Shown in pieces: positions 1 to 11,300 of a stretch of 58,920 bases of DNA. Source of the stretch: Mesaphorura yosii. Lineage: Eukaryota; Arthropoda; Collembola; Poduromorpha; Tullbergiidae. The translations under genes were made by a program, and so were the position numbers. The notes below the pieces were generated by a model. It had not been told where the DNA came from. It saw only the letters and a list, made by a program, of their open reading frames with translations, and searched no databases. Position 1 is the first letter of the stretch. Every line of letters begins with the position of its first letter. Location of the stretch: assembly GCA_009869945.1 (NCBI GenBank), contig WIXG01000424.1:1-58920 (forward strand), in the 5' to 3' direction.

Positions 1-59
1 AATAATTAAACCTGGAACCTTTAACGCTGTATGAACTGGTAACATTGTTGATGTTACAG

Positions 60-227
60 TGGCACAAGAGTTCAAGAAGTCATTGACCAAGTCGTCACAT
101 TTGCACAAGTCTATGGAAATAAAGCGTCATCATTTCAGCCTTCCGTCGGGTCTCCGAGACAGTTCACTCTCACAACGCCGGAATTAGCAACCGTAAAGAC
201 ATTAATGGATTCCTCCGACGAAACGAG
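60..227 (+). CDS. Unknown Ser/Pro/Lys-rich gene, first visible exon
   Basis: The acceptor TTACAG precedes position 60 and the donor GAG|GTGTTC follows 227. The exon is 168 nt, starts with one base completing a codon and ends in phase 2. The frame is closed upstream by a TGA at 49-51, so the exon must begin after that stop. Confidence 0.65.
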
Positions 228-1976
228 GTGTTCGAATTATCACCAGTGCAAATGTTAAATTCGAAAATTCGCAGAATATTTTGCTCGTAGTGCAGATTAG
301 TGGTATGGCTTGGCACTCCATCCATGCAGATAAGACCGACAAATATTGGCCCGCTTTGTTTTCTTAACCTTAGTTATCGATAGTACACATTAACAATGAT
401 TTTCGGAGCACCTATCATTTTGACTGATAGAGTCATTTATTTCCGTTTCAGGCCTATCAGAGCGGACATCAATCACGCGGTTCAGAAATTAGCAGAAAAA
501 GGAACAAATTCATCTGGCCTCTGCTCTGCTGCGAAGCAATTGCCAACGGTATCGGCTGCTTCAAGTACAAAACCCTCACCTATCTCGTCAAAGTCTTCAT
601 CAACTCTTCAGCTCGCTTCAACGTCTAAGGCAAATCTACCTTCGCTCTCATCAAAATCCGCAATAAACCTGCAGGCTTTTCCTTCGAGTGCTGGGCCAAT
701 CACCTCGTCAAAACCTATGTCAGCGCCACAGATTGCTTCTGTGAATTCTAAGCCCAAACCGTCGCCAATGAGGTCATCAATGCCCACCTCAAAGCTGCAG
801 GTTGCGGGTTCAAATTCTAAGCCGGCCATGTCGTCTAAAACCATGTCAAAGCTACAGGCTGCTTCGTATTCTAAGCCAAAGGTGCCATTGATCGTCTCGC
901 CTAATCATAAGCCAAAGGTGTCACCGATCACGCCGTCGAATTCTAAGCCAAAGGTTTCACCAACCTCCCTGTCCAATTCCAACCCATTGCGGACGCCGAT
1001 CATCCCATTGGGCTTCAATACACGATTTGCGCTGGTTCCATCGATACCCACAACAAATCTACATAAGGTTCATTTGCTACATGATACCGACAAGAAAAGG
1101 TAAGTTGTTCTTTCGGTAATATTTTGCATACGATGAGGATTAGTTAAAGAGAGGTGCTAAAATTTAGTAGTTGTAAAGTTTAAGTTACGCAGAGATGTTT
1201 GTACTGTATAATTGAATTTTCATTAATCAAGTTCTATGCTTTCAGGTTGTCTACGGATGATATAGGCCTCTCGACGAAAAAGCCAAAGAAGAAGGTAAAA
1301 CCTTTCGTGACGAAGTCTTCTGATCTTCAACTTTGCACTGTCAAAACACAGATGAATCCTCTAATCATTACAAGAAAAAGGTATTTTTATCAGCACTAAT
1401 TTTTTAGGTTAAGAGAAAGGTTAAAAACTGATGAAGATTAACACAGGAGGAAATCAAAATGTCACGAGGAATGAATAATGTTAATGTAATTTCAGCAACG
1501 TAAAACTGGACTCCGGAGGCAAGCAAGTCATGGTGAAGATGCAAATCAGTCCACAAGCTAATGGGCTCCCACCAGGAAGTTTGAAGACGTCTTCAGACAT
1601 TCCGAAAGTTTCTAATAAACCAAAGGTCGTTTCGAACAAAGAAATCAAGGAGGGGAAGAAGAGGTTAGTCAACAATTTGTTGAAACAATACTGATATCGA
1701 CATCAATGTAACATTAGAATTGACTGTTGTTGTATGACTGATAGCAAACAAGGCGCCGGTGAACCTGCCCGAAAAAGGATGAAGATCTCGCCTAATAAGA
1801 AATTGGGCTTCGACGGAGTATCGGGGAGTCAATCAGTCAGCGCAAAGAAACACGGTGCTCTGCATTTAGACAAAAGTAATTTGCTGCGGTTGAATTTTGT
1901 TGAACAGGATCCACTGAATGAAGTTCGTGACACTGTGAACCTGTCTTCTTCCGGAACCACTTCCAAGCATTGGTGA
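60..1976 (+). CDS. Ser/Pro/Lys-rich protein, function unknown (3' part of gene, 5 exons)
   Basis: I do not recognise this gene. Five exons (60-227, 452-1099, 1246-1380, 1496-1663, 1745-1976) join in frame through GT-AG introns and end in TGA, giving about 449 residues. The 5' end lies left of the window. The first visible exon encodes an ordinary mixed segment (reads VQEVIDQVVTFAQVYGNK) that could be part of a folded domain. The next exon is low-complexity, dominated by Ser, Pro and Lys, with degenerate repeats of about 12 residues around the motif SNSKPKVSP. Basic clusters such as KKPKKKVK and ARKRMK look like nuclear localisation signals, so a nuclear or chromatin-associated role is an inference. 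All four visible introns are phase 2, and three successive exons end in codons for a K/R-rich triplet (KKR, RKR, KKR), which suggests exon duplication. The coding reading is strong; the function is unknown. Confidence 0.75.
452..1099 (+). CDS. Unknown Ser/Pro/Lys-rich gene, large repetitive exon
   Basis: The acceptor TTTCAG is at 446-451 and the donor AAAAG|GTAAG at 1099/1100. The exon is 648 nt (216 codon equivalents) with phase 2 at both ends. It carries nearly all of the Ser/Pro/Lys low-complexity sequence, including three close copies of SKPKVSP-like units near its 3' end. An ATG-initiated reading from 396 runs into this exon but crosses the acceptor, so 396 is not the start. Confidence 0.8.
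1246..1380 (+). CDS. Unknown Ser/Pro/Lys-rich gene, exon with basic cluster
   Basis: The acceptor GCTTTCAG ends at 1245 and the donor AAAAAG|GTATTT starts at 1381. The 135-nt exon is symmetric (phase 2 to phase 2), so skipping it keeps the frame. It encodes KKPKKKVKPF, a nuclear-localisation-like cluster. Confidence 0.75.
1496..1663 (+). CDS. Unknown Ser/Pro/Lys-rich gene, penultimate exon
   Basis: The acceptor TTTCAG ends at 1495 and the donor AAGAG|GTTAGT starts at 1664. The 168-nt exon is symmetric in phase 2 and encodes Lys/Ser-rich sequence ending in EGKKR. It is the same length as the first visible exon, which may be coincidence. Confidence 0.75.
1745..1976 (+). CDS. Unknown Ser/Pro/Lys-rich gene, terminal exon
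   Basis: The acceptor GATAG ends at 1744 and has a weak pyrimidine tract. The exon starts in the phase the previous donor requires and ends with TGA at 1974-1976. It opens with a second basic cluster (ARKRMKISPNKK) and finishes with a mixed, less repetitive C-terminus. Confidence 0.7.
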
Positions 1977-4900
1977 TGATTGTAAAAAAGATTAGGTGCA
2001 AAAGGTTTCGATAATCCTAAGTGAACATGTGTAGTATCTGGACAGAAGTCGACCTTCGACTACATTGAGCATTTTTTGTGACAGATTGCAGGGCGCTAAA
2101 ATGATGTGATTGCTTGTCAACAAATTCCGGATCTTATCTTACAATATTCTATTGTGTTCTTTGTACATATGTACCTAGCTTTAAAGTACTCTCTATTTTC
2201 TTAAGCTCAATTCAGGGAGTGACTGAAAGTGGGAAGTTGTGATTTAATTACATGGCACGTATTTTGTGGTAGTGCTGATGTACCAGCAATTAATTATTTT
2301 TGTATGTTACTAATCATGTTCGGACCCTTGATATTGATGGAGTTGACATTTACCTTGACGTATGTATTTGTTTATTATTGAAGCTTGTTTCCGAATATTT
2401 TTTATTTGAATTCAATAAATTCTAATCCGTTGTCAAAATGATGAACCTCCACCAACGTACCTTCTAATAAGCATTGCGTGCCCGAACTTTTCATGGATTG
2501 CCGAATGGTATCAATAGAACCGTGATGGTGTTTCATGAAAATTTTCAAGCGGAGTGTTCAAGGAGCTAAATATAGGTTTTCACTTCTCTCTATATGAAGC
2601 TCAGTATTTCTAAAAACCAGGCAAGAGAAGACAAATAGAATTTGAGCTTTCAAGTATTTCAGCTTTAGTTGATTCGGTGATTTTGTATAGCGAAGACTGA
2701 AATCGTTGCAGTTTGTTCGGTGGAATTTTGACAAGCATTTTCTGATTTTGAATCGACGCGTGGATTTGTAATATTCGAAGTCAGTGCGTACAGTGGAGGC
2801 CCTGACATCATTTCATCGCGGATTTTGCTGTGTCCTACCTGAAAAGGTAATTAACCAACATCATCTTAACTTTCTGATTCTGATGTTTCGTTTTATCAAA
2901 ATTTACACATTATTCCTTTTCGACGTCCTTTCTCTACCGATTTCGTGAGTTCGTTTTGTTCAGTGTAGGTCGCCTCAAATTAGTGTCTAGCAGCGCACCG
3001 ACGCTCGTATTTTTTAGCTTTATTGAAAGACTGGTAGGCTTATACCGGTTACTTAGTACTTTGACTTTGTTTGAATTTCGAAATCTAACGTATATAACAT
3101 TGCGCAGCGAAAGTGGAAGAGGAGGAAGCATACGACCCAGCGTCGTTCTTCCCTTCGATCTAATTCACTTTTTCTCATCATTAATTCATAACCTTTAGCA
3201 AGTGTTTGAAGAGGGAATGCGAAGCTGTAGTTAGAAATCCACTGCTGTGTTTCCATCTACCTTTTGTGACATCGGGCCTCATACTCTGAAAATTGTGTGC
3301 AATTTTGTACATTGGAACACAGTACTGTAAATCAGAATTCCATTGAGAGACCTGTTTGAAAAAGCGTTGGATGACTTCATCTCGCTCTGTGCAGAGTGCC
3401 ATAATGATGATATTGAGACACTCGGATTTGTATTTTCCCTTTCACTGTACCTGCCCATACAATGTGATCTTCTGCAAGATTCCTCAGTTGATCATCGGAG
3501 ATATTTCACTTCCCCTTCCGATCAGTTCTGTGTGTTCGAGCTCAAAATTCTTTTGATATTACAATAAAATGCCGCGACTGAAATCATATCTGCTCAACTG
3601 ATTTCCACATGAAATGCATTCAATGACTCGGTGCTTTCTTGTATTCATAATGTTCGCAACTTTCTTTCTCGCAGCCTGCAGCCAAGCCAATCTTTCTGCA
3701 CAAACTTTCTTTCGGATTTTGGCATCAAGTTTGTAATGGCGAATTTATACATTCATTGTCTCACATTTCTTGTTCTTTGATGTTATTTGATATTCCAACC
3801 AAATCATTGCAAATGCTCAAATTTATGCAGCCGGACTTTTCTCCTTTGGGTTGGAAAATCAAATGGAAATGGGGAATTTGATACTGGGAATAATTTTTGA
3901 ATAAAATATTCAGTTTAGCGGATATCGAGTGACCCGACCCGTCATAGAGTTCAGCCACTCCTACGGGTTGTGTGCCTGCCCGTCGCTGTTTCCCACGAGA
4001 GCTTGACTATAAGAATACAGCACAAACCCTAATTATAACACATTTTGGAACTGTGCACGCACATTGTATTATTATGCCATAGCCGCACAATAAGCCTGTT
4101 ATTATTGTACATCAGAATCAGCCTTTATGGTACAATAAAGACCAACTACTGTGAAAAGTCTCCAAAACGACAAGGCACGGAGAGGGACTAAAGCTTTCTT
4201 TTATGAACCAACAATGGAATCATTATCAACAACTTGTTAGCGAAACTCCTGTCTCTGATGTAAAGAGATTTCGCTCCAGAAATTTGGAACATGTCATGTT
4301 ATTATATTAACATCATTATTATATTTAGCAAATCTCCAAAGGAAGGCACGATGTATCTTCACCTCTTTAATGAAATAATGAAAACACTTCGCTGCTCTGC
4401 GCAACAAACGAGGCTCTACATGGTGCTTTGTGCTTTCGCCTTTCCTCGACTTCGTTACCCGTAATTCATCCCCAATGAAATTACACGCACAGCACAATCG
4501 ACGAGAGTAATCTGCTCTGTTTAGCTGGGAGAAAGACAAGGACCTGTCGCAGAGTACGTGCTCTGTGCTGCGTGTTGGTCTGAGCAGGATAAATTGTGAA
4601 TTTGTCTCGCAAACCCTTCCACCAACTTCCTACGAACATCAAAAGTTTTTAAAATGCAGATCTTATCAAGTGATCAAAAGTTGCCAAATAATTAATGAGC
4701 CTGTTTCGAGTCGCGTTTGACGGAAGTACGGCGAAGGATCGTAAGCAGACCCCGACTGTGACTGGTTTGAATTATAACTCCAGGAATTCTCGTGTCGAAA
4801 AATTCAAGCGTTGGTCCCAGGAGAAATCTGCGCACCCACGAATGCTGTACTAAATCTGCTTCATTCGCGACGGATTAAGCCTGGAGTGCAGGTCTAGAAA

Positions 4901-7900
4901 TCTTGCGTTCCTGGCTCAATTTTAAGTAACTCGATTACTTTTACTTCGAGCTAATCAATTTTTTCCAAAAATCTGTTCCGTGTTGAGAGACAAGGTATTG
5001 CAAGTTACGTGAGACGCGATTCAATTAATTTTGTTCGTCGAGGTTCGTAGTCCTTGTGTGCCAGACAGAACGTATGACAAATTATTGAACTTTTCGCAAT
5101 ATAACGTTTGATCTGAACTTCACAATATTCCCCTCTGAAGATTCCTGGCACGGAATTCTAGCGTGGAAGCCGGAGTCGGTTTTATGAACAATCGTGATTT
5201 CAATGTGGGTTGACTGCTGCACGCGACGTTGAACTGATTCTTCTTTCATTATCCAATTTATCCTGCCCGTCTTGTTATTAGAAACGAGCGCTGAACCTGT
5301 CTTGGCATCTCCATCTAATTACACATCGGAATGATGGCACGACTTTTACAACTGGAGATGTTACAACATTTCCAACATGAACATAAGCATCCTATAAACT
5401 CTGAGTGTATATTTACACTTCGACTAGAAATGTTATTGCATAGATAAATCTAAGGAGGAATTGGAAGAACGAGCTCGTGCTGGGCATCTGCCCACCGCTC
5501 GTCTGCTTTGTTGTGAAAACTTTGCCCATAAAAATAATCGGGAAATTGACAATTTAGCTCCCTCGTTCGTTTTTACTCAATTTCTTGGTAGATCCAGCAA
5601 ATTTAAAGCCACTGAAAGGGCGATTCATATCTGAAATTGTGGTTAATTTCTTTCACCTTCCGCCCTGATTCATCAAACACCATTGGCAGCCGAAGCGCAG
5701 GGAGATTACAACACCGTAAACAGTTTCCTACCTCCCCATGGCGTCATGAGGATGCTCCATATTGGAATTTAAATTCTACACATCCAAGCACAATAATATT
5801 CTAATTATATGTATAAATGAAATGAAATCGTCCTTTATGTTTGCTTTGGAAAAGGACTAGAACAAAGTGGGTCAGCTAGTTGAGCACACGTGGGGAGCAC
5901 GTATCGATGATATTTGTACCGGGTCGTTAGGTAATAAGAGTAAGATCATTCTCAAAACAAAGCAGAGAGCGGCCAAGTCAAGTCACCAGAGGCTGATAAT
6001 GAAGGAAACATAAAACATAATTACGATCCATCCAAGCCACGAGATGACTCCCACAAAGAGAAACGAAAGCAAAATCTCAAGCTGTCATTTTCCTGAAAAA
6101 GACTCGTTTCATCACTTATGAGGAGGCATTGCAAAAGAAAGAACCGACATGTCATCGTGAAATGAATGCTGCTTCATGTTGACGACAGTTGAAATCTAAG
6201 ATAATACATAATAACCTTGTTTGAACGCCAACTAGGTTTCTAGGGTCTTTCTTTTCAACACTTTTAGTCGCCTACTAACATTAGACAACGTGGCGGCGAC
6301 GTCTAAGTCGAAGAGCGTCACATATTCAGACTGTAATTTTTTATATCCAATTTCTTTGTGCAAGAACTCATTAGACTGAAGAAAAATGTAGGCCAAAAAA
6401 CAGAAATTCGACTAATCTCATTGCGATGACGCCTGCAGCTACCCGCGCAGAAGACAAATGAGAACACGAAAAACTAGAAAGCAGAGTGATCACGCTGAGA
6501 TTTACGCAGCACATAGTGTAGAATGGCAAATGTCGTTCAAAATTTCAACTAAACACAACAAAAGCGACCAACATATTCAGTGTATAGGAAAAGAGGCTGC
6601 ACTTCACCGCTTTGTGATTTCGCATTAATACCAATAGAGTACAAGTTAGGAACCTGAACGAGCAAGCGCTAAAAAACCCTTCCAGGTTGCAATATTACAA
6701 ATGCGAGTTAAACCAGTAATATTTTATTAGCCTTTGAAAATTGAAATGTTTTCCTGTTACAGAAATTCATGAGTTCATCTCAATGGTTTTGCGTCATTTC
6801 GGGTCACCAAGCTTATCGCGATTGTAGAAAACACCAGAATCCAAGTCGCATGCGTGGCAGACAGGAAACGGAAAGCGGATTGTATAATTTTGTGTATTCA
6901 AGAGCTTAATTTTATGCTTTCCTCCTGCTTGATGTTTATTTTTGTTTTTATCGAAAGACAAGACTCCATTTTACAATGGCAAGCGTTAAAGGTCTTTGGG
7001 ATGAAAATTCACTCGATCACATAAATAAATACGATTATGCGCTTAAGCTGAGGCAGTGGAATTTTCCAGCGTTGATGCAGTTGGAGATGAGCTTTGAAGA
7101 AGAAGCGCTCAGAGCATTTACCACGATCATGTGTCCTCGCTTTAAATAATTGGCAAGAAACTCGATCCCGTGTAGTGTGAATATGAGTAAGAATTCCTAA
7201 GATAACAGGAAAGTTGGCCGCTGAAAACATTTGTACGAGTTAGTTTGCAACTGCGTACGCAATCCTCGAAGCTACTTGTTGGCTGCTGGCCTACGACGCG
7301 TTCATGCCAAATTGCTCAAATTCTCATTTTCTTACGCAATTTCTGCACTATGCACTCAATCCTGGCCTAGTCACTCAATTGTATATGATCCAAGAACTTG
7401 AAATATTTTTGCGACATGCGACGTCTTGCCCTATTTTTGAACACTGAACAACCACTGACAAACATAACTCATGTCAGATGATGAGAACACTCGGCTAACG
7501 ATTGTTATGAGTGTAGACAAAATAGCTTTTAACAAATCGTACACATGAAGACGTCGAGTGCGAACCTTGTGTTCTCGCGTTTATTTTTGCAAAAAATCCG
7601 CCAATGGAAATGATCATGCTGCGAAGTTCAAGTCTCAAATATGTTCTAGGTTGAGCGTGCACTCTCTAATCTTGTTTGTTGTGTTTTCAGGTCTGGCCCG
7701 GTAAAAATAAAGATGGATTTGACGGTCGGGCACAAATTGCGTTAATCTTCACCTTGAGACGCGACAACACGTTAGGATCCCTATTGTGGCAACATTGTGA
7801 GAACAATTGAACTAAGCTGTCGCATTTGTCATTGTGCATTGAAGGAGGTGATAATCAGATAAGCCTGCTTCGTGAGCCTCACACTTGTGAACAGAAGAAG

Positions 7901-8237
7901 CAACCGAGCAATACTTTCGGAAGAAAATACGAATCGTCGTTTCTGGTCGTCTGCTGGAGGAATAAAATAGAAAAGGGATCTTCTGTGGTCTGGTACAGAA
8001 GCAACAAGTGACAATAGAAAGAAGAATGAAAGCCATAGAGACCTTTTATACGCTGCTCTCTTTCTCCGCACAGAATTTTATCAGATCCAGTTTGTTAAAC
8101 GTGTACATACATAATCCTGCAGCTTGTTCCATTTAGTCGTATTTTCTCAAGTAGACACTGCTCTTTCCCGACGCACTTGTGCTATTATACGTCCATTACG
8201 AGAGTGAGAGTGACTTTTAAGGAGAAGTGGTAGCAGA
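1977..8237. other. 3' UTR and intergenic stretch without a supported gene
   Basis: Only short, mutually overlapping open frames with no recognisable domains and no consistent splice structure occur here. The left end should hold the 3' UTR of the first gene and the right end the 5' UTR and promoter of the GTPase gene. An AATAAA-bearing stretch near 4100-4150 could be the tail of an old retroelement, but I could not identify coding sequence for one. Confidence 0.5.
2414..2419 (+). promoter_or_regulatory. Poly(A) signal candidate for the first gene
   Basis: An AATAAA hexamer lies about 440 nt after the TGA at 1976, in AT-rich sequence. Distance and strand fit a 3' end for the Ser/Pro/Lys-rich gene. 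No transcript evidence is available. Confidence 0.4.
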
Positions 8238-8334
8238 ATGAATTCTTCAGCCATCAGAGGCATACGCAGAAAAAAATCTTCATTGAGTGAAGTCAAAGTG
8301 GCTGTTCTTGGATCTCCAGGGGTTGGCAAAAGTG
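8238..8334 (+). CDS. RERG-like GTPase exon 1 (start and P-loop)
   Basis: This exon encodes a short basic leader (RGIRRKK) followed by the first beta strand and the P-loop GSPGVGKS. It ends in phase 1 at the donor AGTG|GTAATT. The initiator ATG is at 8238-8240. Confidence 0.9.
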
Positions 8335-11300
8335 GTAATTGAAAACTCTTCCTTTCTCACCCCACTTTGCTAGTTCCTGTAGCTGTAACAAATTAAATCA
8401 CAATGACAACCTTGTCGCGCTTAATCAACGTCAACTTTTGCATGCTAATTTTGCCGCATACTTCATAATTGCTCTCATGAATCCACTTTAATGGGATCAA
8501 TACTCTTAGACGTGAGGACAGTGATACGTGAAGGAGGCGCGCCGTCGTTAAATTTATTTCAAAGAGATTTGCGTGAGCGCATGGGTGGATTAGAACGGCT
8601 AGTGCTTTTGGAAATCTAAAGTCAGATCATATATGATCGGCGCTATTGCAAGGCGATATCGAGTTTCAATTTGCGTAGGATAATGGCACGTCCTTGAATG
8701 GAGACAGCGAAATTCATGGCCAGCTAGCGTGACCATCGCACGCAGGCTAACAGCCGTGGCAGGGGCATAGAAGAATTCTAAAAACTGCGTGAGTGCCAGC
8801 TTCTTGGCACGGTTTTCTGGTTTTAATGAGCCGAGTGACACTGAGCTGCATCTCCTGATGAGTTATTGGCTGATACTGAAATGACGGTTTTTTACTAAAT
8901 AGTCTTGCATATGTGAGGGAGAAATTTATTAAAAGCTGTGTGGAATGTCGAACATATTCACTTTTCTTCTTTACGACTTGAAAAAATGAGTTTGGAGTTT
9001 TATTGCCAATTCATTACTTTCCAGTCTTTGCCGGACAGATGGGCACCAGAGAATATTTTTAGCTGTAAAAATAAATTTTAAAAAGCTGATCACACCTTCG
9101 CGAAGTAAATCGATTACGGGGCGTACCGTTCAATTTTGCATACATGTATTTAGAGCATTCAACCCGAATATTTCCACCATTATTATTCCATCAATCATAT
9201 TTTCCATTCACAAGCAAGCCTAATGAGAAATGATCTCAGAAATGCTCAGCGATGGCCTATGCCGAACCATAAAATGAATTCATTAAATACGATGGAAAAC
9301 TAAAAGCCGAACATAAATATCAGGAGATGAAAAAAGTAATTTACAGGAAGGCAATGAGAAAATTAATGCGTTCAAAGAAAATTCCTCCGAAGATTTTCCT
9401 GAATACTTCTCTGATCGTTTCGGGAGTTTCCTTGTTTAACTCTTTCAGAGCAATGCGCGAGCAGAGCAGAGGGCAGGTGGGGCTCATATTTAAATTCAGA
9501 GCCGGAGTTCACGTGCAAGCGCTCTTGATAATTTGTGAAGCGGGCAAAAATTCAATCAAAATACGTTTAAAAGAACTTTGGACTTGGAATGTGGGACATG
9601 CCTGATAATGGAACATTTTGCTAAGTGCTAACGAGAGTCTAAAGGCTCCCTTCTATTGCTCTGGGCGCGGAATCTTTGACTTCTTGGCCATTTTTTTGCA
9701 ATTATTTTGTGTTTAAAAGAATGGATTCTAATGCCAATACGGCTTAGTCAACTCGTTTTTTGCTAAATACTAATGCGTCTAATGGCGAGTTTTGCATGCG
9801 AACTTGCCTTTTCTTCTTCGACCTCGAGACGACTTGAATGCTGCTGCCTGTAAGCTGAAATAATTTATGTTAAGCCAGAGAGAAGAAGAAAGAGCAAGAA
9901 TCATTATTTTACGTTTAAGTGAAATATTTATTATTGGAAACTTGAAGAAGGAGTAGCGAAGCATCTTCTGGTTATGTGTGGAGCCTACATTGGACTTGAG
10001 ACACAGCTAAATAACTGGACCACGTACTCCAAATTAAACGGGCATCCGAGCAAGAATGCCATGCGGACATCGCACGAGCAAAAGTACGAGTTAAATATTC
10101 ATTTGAAGTGCATTGAGTTTAGGTACTAAGACGCCTCTGCTCCAAGCACTGCACCATCTGCATTGGAATGGACCATAGTAAATAATTTTATGCATAAAAT
10201 TTTAAAGAGAAGGTTTTCACTGAACTCGTGTAAACATTTCGCATTCTCATACACTACAAACTTCACCTGATTTAATACACGATTACGTATTGATGCATAA
10301 TCATGCTTCCCAATCTGTACCCGACTCACTCTCCTGCGAGTGAAGAACGTTCGCAGGGTGTTTACAGAGCAAAGAGCTTCGGCTGTCGACACAGTGGCAT
10401 GATATTGTCCAGGTGTTTTGGGTCGCATTCCCATGTGGCTACATCTCTGCGCTTGTTCCGTAGCATGCCTTCTTCTACTAAACAGCCAGTCAGGATATTC
10501 GCAGTTCCCAGAACCAAGACAAATTGTTTAGGCATGAGTGCACTGCGTCTACTCTGAATTGCGTGTACCGAAAACAAACGTATGAAGACGAAATGGATTT
10601 GTTGTTATTATTCACAGTAATAATATGAATAGTTCGATTTGCAATTCCGTTTCCTGATTCTTATGCAATAATCTATTTGTCTATTCGTTTGTACGCGCGT
10701 TCAGTTTCGCCTGGACTGAGTGCGTGTCTTTACACTGGTGTATGGGTATTCTCAAGATATCATTTAGAATTTTCCCTAGTTAATTTCACGCCTGAGAGGG
10801 TTTTTGTATTTTTTCTCCGCGCTTTCCTTTTCCTCCTTCGTGTACTTCTTTCGGTGGAATTTTATAATAACAAGGAGGACTGAATCTTTCGACAAAGAAG
10901 AACGGTGAACTCACATGCAGTAGTGGTAGATACCAGAGACGTAGTTGGATGTACATGAGATATGAACGTCTTGTTGCCCTATTGTATTAATAACGTGTTG
11001 CGCTATGACCGTGCCGTATTTCATGTGTGCGTGTTTTCCCTGTGCAAAAGTCTCCGCTCACCTTTCCCTTCTTGGCAAACTTACGGAGACTTACGTCCGC
11101 ATTGTGAAGATGGTATTCTGCAGTTTGCCATTTGAGCGTGCCTTCTGATGAACTGTCGGTGCATCGACACACGCTCGGAGTCATGGGATAAATGAAGATG
11201 AGAGAACTTGCAGTTTGCATGCTCCCACAAAAAACGGGAGATGTTATTTCGCAACTAAAAACCACAAAGGGGTTTCGTATACACAAAGATCATACAATAG

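Noticed and set aside
396..451. ATG at 396 as a gene start
   Set aside because: The frame crosses a good TTTCAG acceptor, and an upstream exon (60-227) joins in phase at 452, so 396-451 is intron.
608..844. Minus-strand open frame of 78 codons
   Set aside because: Antisense of the Ser/Pro/Lys-rich exon at 452-1099; its acidic composition is the complement of that repeat.
4060..4150. AATAAA-bearing stretch resembling a LINE 3' tail
   Set aside because: No reverse transcriptase or endonuclease coding sequence could be read nearby.
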